DNA from: Aquimarina spinulae
GTDB lineage: Bacteria > Bacteroidota > Bacteroidia > Flavobacteriales > Flavobacteriaceae
Assembly (NCBI RefSeq): GCF_943373825.1
Contig: NZ_CALSBP010000002.1
Location: forward strand, 3,461,501-3,525,500
DNA length: 64,000 nucleotides
Direction: 5' to 3'
How positions within the stretch are numbered: position 1 is the first letter of the stretch; every line of letters starts with the position of its first letter. The position numbers and the translations under genes were made by a program. Below the pieces are notes generated by a model, which ran no database searches, was not told where the DNA came from, and saw only the letters and a program-made list of their open reading frames with translations. This document shows, in pieces, positions 45,856 to 53,419 of the stretch.

Positions 45856-48297
45856 CTATAGTTTTAAGTAAAAAGTAAACTTACCCGAAATATTATCCTC
45901 AAAACGAGGGAGATGATAGGCACCATAGCGATAGGCAAAACTAAGCCCAAAACCGGCAAATAATTTGTTGATTTCAAATCCTGATTCTTGATATCCATGT
46001 TGCAAAGACGAAAAATTTACCCCTTGATGGTTTTCAAGATTGCTAACATCTCCGATGGCATAGCGCGTTATAAAAACGAGTTCTGGTTTAAACCAATTTG
46101 TGATTTTTACAGGTTTAATTCTATGTTTGACCTGTAATGTTGCCAGCCTGTCATTAAAAAATTCACCAAAATACATAGTTTCAAAAGTCCTTCTACCGGC
46201 TACAGAAAATCGTTGAAGTACTGTTTCTTTGGTCGGAGCATTAGGATAAGCGTGATACAAATGTGTGAGTGGGATATCTCCAGAAGCGATATCTGCTTCA
46301 AATAAAACACTCGTTTTAGATTGATTAATACGGTTAATGATATATTCTGCCTTTAAACCTATTTTGCTATAAGAGAAATTACTATCAAATACACCCTTGA
46401 AACCTTGCGTATATTGTGCTGTAATTTTGGGATATCCATCATGAATTTCTTTATATCGATTAGGTGTTTTTAGAAATTTACTAAATGGACTCCATCTTAA
46501 TGCTATTGTAGCTTCTGCTGTTTTATATCCCGAAAATAGATTTCCATCATTTAGATATTGATACCCTCCTGTTTGATTTATATTACTCATAGAAAGTTGA
46601 GTTTCTGAAAGTAGTTTAGGAAATATCTGCTGCTGCAAACTAGCACTCCAGGTTCTGTGCTTGTAATAGAAATCTATATTTACCAAACGAGGCTCGAATA
46701 AAGAATATACTCTTCTGTCTGTAAGGTAAAGGAAACTGCCTACTTCTCTAATATCATCGGTATAATTAAAATTAAACCATGAGTTTGATTTTTTATTTAC
46801 TAATAAACCTCCTCCTATACCATATTTGGATTTTGAATCTCTAAATCCGTAAACAAAATATCCTTCTAATCTAAATTGATTAGAGAATTTTGTGTTTGTT
46901 AAGCCACCTATTCCTAGCCGCAACCCTTCATAATTATTGTATTTTATAGGGTAAGTGAGATCAAAATTGAAAAATCCTACAGGATAATATCCAATATTAA
47001 AACTTTGGATAACATCAATTCTGCGTTCTATGTTTTGTGCTTTTACAATGCTATCTATGACTTGAAACGAGTTTAGATCTTTTTCTGTAATCGCACTAGT
47101 ACGATATTGATTCCAATAAGATTCAGATCTATTATTAGCTTCGGGATCTATGCTTATTGTAGCTTGGTTTTGTTTAATGTCTTGACTAGTATCTAATTTG
47201 ATATCAAATAAGTCTGTTGTAGAAACTAAAAAATCATTATTTCCAGAAGAATTTTTTTTATCGTTTCCTAATCTTCCTACAGAGATTCTCCCTCCAAATA
47301 AGCTTACTTTTTGTCTTCCATTTCCTGGTCTTATTGTGATTTCTTGTTTGGTTGGGAACCAGCTTTTTTGTTCAGAGAAATATTTAAAACTATGAGTTGC
47401 CATCACATTAAGTTCGCCTCGTAATTCTATAATAGCTTTTTGAATTCCTAATGATTTTGTATCTATATATAATACGCCTTCTAAACTTGCATAATTTTTA
47501 GATTTACGAGGTTGAAAAAGAATGACGTAAGCTGGGTTTTTACCCTGTACAGTATCGAGAACCTTATAATAATAATTTCTAAGAGCCCTGTTTGATAATG
47601 GTCCTATGTATTTATTGTTAAAAATCGTGTAATCTTCATCATAAAGAGAATTAGATTGTATTTTGATTCCCAGTACATTATAAATAGGCTCTTTAAAACC
47701 ACTCATTCGAGTTGCTAAAACGGTCTCTTTTTCGCCGGCATTTTTTCTAAATTGGTGTAAACTTATTTTTTCTGAAAGAAAGGAATGAGCTTTGTTAAAT
47801 AGATGCTCCATATCGACACTAGTAGTGTCTAGAGTGTTTAATTGAGCTTGATTATCTTCTGTGATTTTTAGTTTGTTATAACTTTTATAACTAAAATTAC
47901 GTAAAATCTTTTTTGGATTATTTTTGTTTTTCCTACGTATGGCTTCAATAATAAGTTGAGCTGCAACGTTTTCGGGAGTATCTAATTTTACTGTCTCGAG
48001 ATTTTCCTCTTTAGTACTGAGTCGGACTTCTATTTTTTCTGAATTTTTTGATGTAATTAAAATGGTCTTTGTTTGATATCCTAGATAGCTTATAGTAAGA
48101 TTAACAGGGTAGGTATTACATCGTATAACAAACTCGCCCTTAACAGAAGTTAAGGCGTATGAAGAATTACTGGTTTTTATAGTGGCAAATGGCAAAGGTT
48201 GATTAGAACTTTCATCAATGACAATACCGTTAATACTAACTTGAGAAATTAAGACAAAGTGTACAAAAAATAATAAACAAAAAAATTTGTTCTGCAT
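45856..48297 (-). CDS. DUF5686/carboxypeptidase-regulatory-domain outer-membrane protein
   Basis: The frame reaches a TTG at 48315, but the ATG at 48297 directly begins the signal peptide (QNKFFCLLFFVHFVLISQ) and gives 813 residues. An N-terminal carboxypeptidase-D regulatory-like fold (INGIVIDESSNQPLPFATIK) is followed by the DUF5686 region and a C-terminal barrel ending in KFTFYLKL. It is an outer-membrane protein common in Bacteroidota, whose role is unknown. A TATCTTCG box lies 32-39 bp upstream of the start. Confidence 0.85.
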   Translation of the reverse strand: MQNKFFCLLFFVHFVLISQVSINGIVIDESSNQPLPFATIKTSNSSYALTSVKGEFVIRCNTYPVNLTISYLGYQTKTILITSKNSEKIEVRLSTKEENLETVKLDTPENVAAQLIIEAIRRKNKNNPKKILRNFSYKSYNKLKITEDNQAQLNTLDTTSVDMEHLFNKAHSFLSEKISLHQFRKNAGEKETVLATRMSGFKEPIYNVLGIKIQSNSLYDEDYTIFNNKYIGPLSNRALRNYYYKVLDTVQGKNPAYVILFQPRKSKNYASLEGVLYIDTKSLGIQKAIIELRGELNVMATHSFKYFSEQKSWFPTKQEITIRPGNGRQKVSLFGGRISVGRLGNDKKNSSGNNDFLVSTTDLFDIKLDTSQDIKQNQATISIDPEANNRSESYWNQYRTSAITEKDLNSFQVIDSIVKAQNIERRIDVIQSFNIGYYPVGFFNFDLTYPIKYNNYEGLRLGIGGLTNTKFSNQFRLEGYFVYGFRDSKSKYGIGGGLLVNKKSNSWFNFNYTDDIREVGSFLYLTDRRVYSLFEPRLVNIDFYYKHRTWSASLQQQIFPKLLSETQLSMSNINQTGGYQYLNDGNLFSGYKTAEATIALRWSPFSKFLKTPNRYKEIHDGYPKITAQYTQGFKGVFDSNFSYSKIGLKAEYIINRINQSKTSVLFEADIASGDIPLTHLYHAYPNAPTKETVLQRFSVAGRRTFETMYFGEFFNDRLATLQVKHRIKPVKITNWFKPELVFITRYAIGDVSNLENHQGVNFSSLQHGYQESGFEINKLFAGFGLSFAYRYGAYHLPRFEDNISGKFTFYLKL

Positions 48298-48327
48298 TAT
48301 ACCAAATAGGTTCAAAAAAGGCGAAGA

Positions 48328-48361
48328 TACAAAAAAAGCGTTTCTAATAAGAAAACGCTTT
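48328..48361 (-). terminator. Rho-independent terminator of frr
   Basis: Minus strand: AAAGCGTTT (48361-48353) and AAACGCTTT (48343-48335) pair around a nine-base loop and are followed by TTTTGTATC within a seven-T run. It lies 26 bp after the frr stop. Confidence 0.85.
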
Positions 48362-48386
48362 AGTTATAATTTCTATACATTAAGAA

Positions 48387-48950
48387 TTAAACTGTCATAA
48401 TTTCTTTTTCTTTATGACTAAGCATTTCATCAACTTTTTTAATGTATGTATCTGTTAATGTTTGAATATCTACTTCAGTGTTTTTCGCCAAATCTTCTGA
48501 TAGACCTTCTTTTTCTAATTTTTTAATCTCATTATTGGCGTTTTTACGATCATTACGTATACCAACTTTAGAATCTTCTGCTTCAGCTTTTGCTTGTTTC
48601 GCAAGATCTTTACGGCGTTCTTCTGTGAGAGGAGGAACACTAATGATAACGCTTTCGCCATTATTCATTGGGTTAAACCCTAAATTAGCTACCTGAATAC
48701 CTTTCTCAATCTCAGGAATTACAGATTTATCAAAAGGCTGAATTGTAATGGTTCTTGCATCAGGAGTAGTTACATTTCCTACCTGGTTTAACGGAGTAGG
48801 AGAGCCATAGTACTCTACCATTACACTGCCTAACATAGCAGGAGATGCTTTACCAGCTCTGATATTGAGTAATTTTTTTTCTAAATGAGTAATTGCTGCT
48901 TGCATTGACTCTTTGGTCGAATCTATAATAAAATCTATTTCTTCGTTCAT
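48387..48950 (-). CDS. frr: Ribosome recycling factor
   Basis: The 187-residue product has the full RRF length and signatures: HLEKKLLNIRAGKASPAML, VEYYGSPTPLNQVGNV, PDARTITIQPFDKSVIPEIE, and VPPLTEERRKDLAKQAKAEA. It recycles ribosomes together with EF-G. It lies 46 bp downstream of pyrH, the usual order. Confidence 0.98.
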   Translation of the reverse strand: MNEEIDFIIDSTKESMQAAITHLEKKLLNIRAGKASPAMLGSVMVEYYGSPTPLNQVGNVTTPDARTITIQPFDKSVIPEIEKGIQVANLGFNPMNNGESVIISVPPLTEERRKDLAKQAKAEAEDSKVGIRNDRKNANNEIKKLEKEGLSEDLAKNTEVDIQTLTDTYIKKVDEMLSHKEKEIMTV

Positions 48951-48996
48951 GTTTTAGTTCTTTTCTTCTGACAAATCAAAAAATAAGCCAATATGA

Positions 48997-49704
48997 TTAA
49001 AGGTTTACTTGAGTACCTATAGATTCACCAGAAACTACTTTTAGTAAATTCCCGGCTTTATTCATGTCAAAGACTATTATAGGTAATTCATTTTCCTGAC
49101 TTAATGTAAATGCTGTTGTATCCATCACTTTCAGACCTTTTCGTAAAACATCGTCAAATGATATGAAATCAAATTTTGTGGCATCAGCATTTTTTTCTGG
49201 ATCAGAGGTGTATATTCCATCAACTCTTGTGCCTTTTAGAATAACGTCTGCATTAATTTCTATAGCTCTTAGCACTGCGGCAGAATCAGTAGTGAAATAT
49301 GGATTTCCTGTTCCTCCACCAAATATTACAACTCTTCCTTTTTCGAGATGACGCATTGCTCTTCGACGTATAAAAGGTTCTGCAACTTCATTAATCTTTA
49401 CTGCAGATTGTAATCGAGTAGGTATTTCGGCATCTTCAAGAGCACTCTGTAGGGCTAGTCCATTAATAACGGTTGCAAGCATACCCATATGATCTGCTTG
49501 AACTCTATCCATTCCTTTACTGGCACCTGCAACACCTCTAAAAATATTACCTCCACCTATCACAATAGCAACTTGTACGCCTTTTTCTGTAATTTGTTTG
49601 ATTTCATGGGCATACTCTGCCAATCTTTTAGGATCAATTCCATATTGACGATCACCCATTAGAGCTTCGCCAGATAATTTAAGTAATATTCTTTTATATT
49701 CCAT
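48997..49704 (-). CDS. pyrH: UMP kinase
   Basis: The 235-residue product begins [15 protein letters not shown] and shows the nucleotide-binding [10 protein letters not shown], the [14 protein letters not shown] motif and the C-terminal GTQVNL. It converts UMP to UDP. Co-transcription with frr is likely. A TATATTTG -7 box (49732-49725) is 21 bp upstream of the start. Confidence 0.98.
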   Translation of the reverse strand: MEYKRILLKLSGEALMGDRQYGIDPKRLAEYAHEIKQITEKGVQVAIVIGGGNIFRGVAGASKGMDRVQADHMGMLATVINGLALQSALEDAEIPTRLQSAVKINEVAEPFIRRRAMRHLEKGRVVIFGGGTGNPYFTTDSAAVLRAIEINADVILKGTRVDGIYTSDPEKNADATKFDFISFDDVLRKGLKVMDTTAFTLSQENELPIIVFDMNKAGNLLKVVSGESIGTQVNL

Positions 49705-49724
49705 TATGAGATTTAACTGTGGTG

Positions 49725-49732
49725 CAAATATA
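49725..49732 (-). promoter_or_regulatory. -7 box of pyrH
   Basis: Minus strand TATATTTG, an exact TAxxTTTG match, 21 bp before the ATG at 49704. Confidence 0.55.
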
Positions 49733-49797
49733 GCGATATTCTTAATTTAGAAAATAGTTTGGATTATAAAGGTGGATTTTTAAGTTAAATAGTCAAA

Positions 49798-49881
49798 TGT
49801 TAAAGTTTAAAAACTATTAAAAAAAGGGTGGTTTTCCCCTATAAGGGGTATTGATTCGTGTTGAATTATGTTATAGGTTTG
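49798..49881 (+). promoter_or_regulatory. Recurrent promoter pattern, copy B
   Basis: TGTTAAAGTTTAA (49798), GGGTGGTTTTCCCC (49826-49839), TATAAGGGGTATT (49840-49852), then 21 bases and TAGGTTTG (49874-49881), a perfect -7 box. The TGTTAAA to GGTATT distance is 49, against 50 in copy A. Confidence 0.6.
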
Positions 49882-50081
49882 CATCAAGGAAAACAAAAAA
49901 GGTGTTGGGGATGATAAATGTTTTTAGAAAGGAAATTGAACGTTTTTAATAAATAAATACGATGTAAGTGTTTATATAGGCTAATTGGGGAGTTAGTTTG
50001 TATTGGGGGTAAGTTTTGGAAGAAATTCTAAACTTATAAACGTTGGAAACCAGAAAGAAAATATTTTGAAAATGATGAATA

Positions 50082-50119
50082 AAAAACCGCTTCTATAATA
50101 GAAGCGGTTTTTATTTTTT
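50082..50119 (-). terminator. Bidirectional terminator after tsf
   Basis: aaaaaccgcttcta (50082-50095) and tagaagcggttttt (50099-50112) are perfect complements around a three-base loop. T-rich sequence follows on both strands. It ends tsf and could also end the plus-strand RNA from copy B. Confidence 0.92.
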
Positions 50120-50152
50120 TCAGATACGTCTGAATACTATATGATTTTTAGA

Positions 50153-51118
50153 TTAACCCAAAGCTACTCTTTCAAAAGCAACTACAGATACATCGCCAAG
50201 TGTTTTTACATAATCAGCAACACTTTTCTTTTCATCTTTAATGAAATTTTGGTCAAGAAGACATTGTTCCTGATCTAAAGTAGTATTATCAGAAATAAAT
50301 CTTTCTAATTTTCCTGGAAGAATTCTATCCCAGATTTGCTCAGGTTTACCTTCTGCTTTAAGCTCTTCTTTCAGCTTTTCTTCTGCTTGCGAAATTACAT
50401 CATCAGTCAATTGAGATCTTGAAATAAATAGAGGAACATTTTTCAATGTTTTTCCTAATCTGCCAAGTTCAATATTCTCTTTTTCGATTGCTGCAATTCT
50501 TGCTTGAGTTTCTGAAGCAACATATTCTGGATCAAAATCTTTGTAAGACAATGTTGTCGCTCCCATAGATGCTACTTGCATAGAGATATCTTTGGCAAGT
50601 GTTTCTGCATTATCTATCTCGGTTGATAAGCCAGTTAGAGCACCGATTTTATTTCCGTGTATATAGGATCCTACAAAAGGAGCTTCTAGTACTTTAAAAT
50701 CTCCGATTTCGATTTTTTCTCCAATAACACCAGTTTGTTCAGTAAGTTTTTCCTGAACGGTCATACCATTAAAATCTGAAGCTAAAAATTCTTCTTTAGA
50801 AGAAGTGTTAAGAGCTACTTCTGCTAGTTGTTTTGCTAAAGAAACAAAAGAGTCGTTTTTTCCTACGAAATCAGTTTCACAATTAAGAGAAACGATTACT
50901 CCTTTGTTTTTTGAATCATTAACTTTTGCAATAACTGCACCTTCAGAAGATTCTCTATCTGCTCTTTTATCAGCAATTTTTTGTCCTTTTTCTCTAAGGA
51001 TCTTGATTGCTTTGTCAAAATCTCCTTCAGCCTCAACAAGGGCTTTTTTGCAGTCCATCATTCCGGCACCTGTAGCTTTACGCAATTTACTTACTTCGGC
51101 TGCTGTAATATTTGCCAT
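50153..51118 (-). CDS. tsf: Elongation factor Ts
   Basis: The 321-residue product has the signature VSKLRKATGAGMMDCKKALVEAEGD near the N-terminus (given here as positions 10-34 with the key TGAGMMDCK), the GxVxLNCETDFV element (SLNCETDFVGKNDSF) and the C-terminal helical domain. EF-Ts exchanges GDP for GTP on EF-Tu. It follows rpsB but is separated from it by a terminator-like hairpin that carries its own -7 box. Confidence 0.97.
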   Translation of the reverse strand: MANITAAEVSKLRKATGAGMMDCKKALVEAEGDFDKAIKILREKGQKIADKRADRESSEGAVIAKVNDSKNKGVIVSLNCETDFVGKNDSFVSLAKQLAEVALNTSSKEEFLASDFNGMTVQEKLTEQTGVIGEKIEIGDFKVLEAPFVGSYIHGNKIGALTGLSTEIDNAETLAKDISMQVASMGATTLSYKDFDPEYVASETQARIAAIEKENIELGRLGKTLKNVPLFISRSQLTDDVISQAEEKLKEELKAEGKPEQIWDRILPGKLERFISDNTTLDQEQCLLDQNFIKDEKKSVADYVKTLGDVSVVAFERVALG

Positions 51119-51165
51119 ATCTTTAAATATTTAATGTGTAAAATGTATTGTTTGTATAAAAAACA

Positions 51166-51209
51166 AGTCGTTTAGTTAGTACTGCAAAAGTAAAGAACCA
51201 AACGACTTA
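51166..51209 (-). terminator. rpsB terminator hairpin containing the tsf -7 box
   Basis: aagtcgtttagtt (51166-51178) pairs with aaccaaacgactt (51197-51209) with one G-T pair; on the minus strand GTTTTTTATAC follows. The loop contains TACTTTTG (minus strand 51193-51186), an exact -7 match 68 bp before the tsf start. One element may therefore end rpsB transcripts and start tsf ones. Confidence 0.65.
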
Positions 51210-51289
51210 TCAATTTTATATTAAAGTTAAGTTTTATCGCAGAGATATAAACTTAACTTCGAATTTTAATAGATATACAATCTATTTGT

Positions 51290-52168
51290 TTATTCTTCCT
51301 CTTGCTTTGCAGCTTCGGTTGCCGGAGCTTCTACTGTAGCTTCAACCTTTGCAGGTGTTTCAACTTTTGCAGGTGTTTCAGCTTTTACTGGAGCTTCAGC
51401 TTTTGCTTCCTTTTTAGGAGCCTCTTTTTTAGGGGCTTCTTTTTTAGGAGCTTCTTTTTTAGGAGCTTCTTTTGTTGCTTTTCTTTCGCTTAGTCCTTCT
51501 ATAACAGCATCACTAACATAAGTCATAACTTTGTCTATAGATTTAGAAGCATCATCATTTGCAGGGATTACATACTGCACCTGACGTGGATCAGAGTTAG
51601 TATCAACCATTGCAAAAATAGGAATGTTTAATTTTTGAGCTTCTTTTACCGCGATATGTTCGCGAGTAATATCTACAACAAATAATGCCCCAGGTAGACG
51701 AGTCATATCAGAAATAGAACCTAAGTTCTTTTCTAATTTTGCTCTTAAACGATCTACTTGTAAACGTTCTTTTTTAGATAGTGTATTAAAGGTACCGTCT
51801 TTCTTCATTCTATCGATAGAAGCCATTTTTTTGACTGCTTTACGAATAGTAACAAAGTTAGTAAGCATACCACCAGGCCATCTTTCTGTAATGTATGGCT
51901 GATTAGCTTTACTTGCTTTTTCGGCTACGATTTCTTTAGCTTGTTTTTTAGTCGCAACAAAAAGGATTTTTCTGCCGGACGCTGCTATCTTTTTTAAAGC
52001 TTCACCAGCTTCATCAATTTTTGCAGCAGTCTTATATAAGTTAATGATGTGAATGCCATTACGCTCCATATAAATATATGGTGCCATATTTGGATCCCAT
52101 CTTCTTGTAAGGTGACCAAAGTGTACACCTGCATCAAGTAATTCTTTTACTTCGATATTGTTTGCCAT
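51290..52168 (-). CDS. rpsB: 30S ribosomal protein S2 with an extended low-complexity tail
   Basis: Residues 1-228 form a normal S2 (VKELLDAGVHFGHLTRRWDP, then GGMLTNFVTIRKAVKKM, then LFVVDITREHIAVKEAQKLN). The last 64 residues are an Ala/Pro/Lys/Glu tail with four EAPKK units, then AETPAKVETPAKVEA and a terminal EEE. The total of 292 residues exceeds the usual S2 length of roughly 230-260. The tail is predicted to be disordered on the ribosome surface. The gene is 128 bp downstream of rpsI. Confidence 0.97.
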   Translation of the reverse strand: MANNIEVKELLDAGVHFGHLTRRWDPNMAPYIYMERNGIHIINLYKTAAKIDEAGEALKKIAASGRKILFVATKKQAKEIVAEKASKANQPYITERWPGGMLTNFVTIRKAVKKMASIDRMKKDGTFNTLSKKERLQVDRLRAKLEKNLGSISDMTRLPGALFVVDITREHIAVKEAQKLNIPIFAMVDTNSDPRQVQYVIPANDDASKSIDKVMTYVSDAVIEGLSERKATKEAPKKEAPKKEAPKKEAPKKEAKAEAPVKAETPAKVETPAKVEATVEAPATEAAKQEEE

Positions 52169-52296
52169 TTTTGTAATAGTTTACGTTCTGTTGAATTAGC
52201 AATGCCCAAGTGGCTACTTTTTGTATGGCCTTGTGCATTTAGATGCTAAACTAACCCCTCACGAATTGAGGTAACAACAAATACTGTTTTAATAAA

Positions 52297-52683
52297 TTAA
52301 CGTTTAGAGAACTGGAATTTCTTACGAGCTTTCTTCTGACCGAATTTTTTACGCTCTACCATTCTTGGATCTCTGGTTAACAAACCTTCTGGTTTTAGGA
52401 TTGATCTGTTTTCTTCGTCTAATTCACATACCGCTCTTGATATTGCTAAACGAACAGCTTCTGCCTGTCCAGTAACTCCTCCACCATATACATTTACATT
52501 TACATCGTATTTGTCCTCATTACTTGTTAAAGTTAAAGGCTGATTTACTTTGTATTGTAAAGTAGCAGTAGTGAAATACTCATTAAGGTCTTTCTTGTTA
52601 ACCGTAATTTTTCCAGAACCATCCTTAAGATATACTCTGGCTACAGCCGTTTTTCTACGACCAATTTTGTGAATAACTTCCAT
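52297..52683 (-). CDS. rpsI: 30S ribosomal protein S9
   Basis: The 128-residue product begins with [20 protein letters not shown] and ends with the conserved basic tail [14 protein letters not shown] that reaches the P-site tRNA. Its ATG overlaps the rplM stop by one base (TAATG). Confidence 0.98.
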   Translation of the reverse strand: MEVIHKIGRRKTAVARVYLKDGSGKITVNKKDLNEYFTTATLQYKVNQPLTLTSNEDKYDVNVNVYGGGVTGQAEAVRLAISRAVCELDEENRSILKPEGLLTRDPRMVERKKFGQKKARKKFQFSKR

Positions 52684-53138
52684 TACTTAAATTCGTTTAA
52701 GTTAACAGTTTTAGGTTGCTGAGCTTCCTGATTGTGATCTGCTCCTGCATATACCTTTAAATTACGAAATAAAGCTGCACCTAGTTTGTTCTTAGGTAAC
52801 ATTCCTTTTACCGCTTTTTCGATTAAACGCTCTGGATTTTTGTCATACAATTCCTGAGCAGTAAGACTTCTTTGCCCTCCAGGGTATCCAGTGTGACGGA
52901 TATACGATTTATCAGTCCACTTTTTTCCTGTTAAGTTGATTTTCTCGGCATTGGTAATGATAACATTATCACCGCAATCAACGTGTGGGGTAAAGTTAGG
53001 CTTGTGTTTTCCTCTTAGTAGTAATGCAACTACAGAAGAAAGACGCCCTAAAGTCTGTCCTTCAGCATCTACATGCAACCATTCTTTTGTAACGGTAGCT
53101 TTGTTGGCAGATACTGTTTTGTAACTTAATGTGTCCAC
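52683..53138 (-). CDS. rplM: 50S ribosomal protein L13
   Basis: The 151-residue product shows the L13 signature ([20 protein letters not shown], then [20 protein letters not shown], then [20 protein letters not shown]). It binds 23S rRNA early in 50S assembly. It opens the operon rplM-rpsI-rpsB and is preceded by a textbook Bacteroidota promoter. Confidence 0.98.
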   Translation of the reverse strand: MDTLSYKTVSANKATVTKEWLHVDAEGQTLGRLSSVVALLLRGKHKPNFTPHVDCGDNVIITNAEKINLTGKKWTDKSYIRHTGYPGGQRSLTAQELYDKNPERLIEKAVKGMLPKNKLGAALFRNLKVYAGADHNQEAQQPKTVNLNEFK

Positions 53139-53191
53139 ACTAATTATTTTTACTTAATTAAACATTCCTTTTCCTATATAAAATAGGGGTG

Positions 53192-53222
53192 CAAATGTAC
53201 AATTATATATTTATATAGCAAA
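53192..53222 (-). promoter_or_regulatory. Complete -33/-7 promoter of the rplM operon
   Basis: On the minus strand TTTG (53222-53219) is separated by 19 bases from TACATTTG (53199-53192), the full TTTG-N19-TAxxTTTG consensus. Transcription would start near 53185, about 47 nt before the ATG. Confidence 0.8.
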
Positions 53223-53419
53223 CAGGTAATAGATATTATTTTTAAAGTATGATGCATTGGTTTTCAGTGATATTGATGTAATAAGGAGTTGTCTTGTTTG
53301 TTTTATGTTCAATAATCACCTTCTCCTGTTAATTTTTTACTAAAAAATGGCATAAAGTGTGACAAACTAAAATAATTTCTGTCATCTTAGTTATATCAAT
53401 CATCAAACTTCTAATCATC

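Larger units (their letters stand above)
49705..50152. other. Intergenic region between pyrH and tsf with recurrent promoter copy B
   Basis: This 448-bp gap contains the pyrH -7 box, promoter copy B on the plus strand, about 200 bp of possible plus-strand transcript with a 12-codon frame (49911-49949), and the tsf terminator, which also works in the plus direction. Confidence 0.5.
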
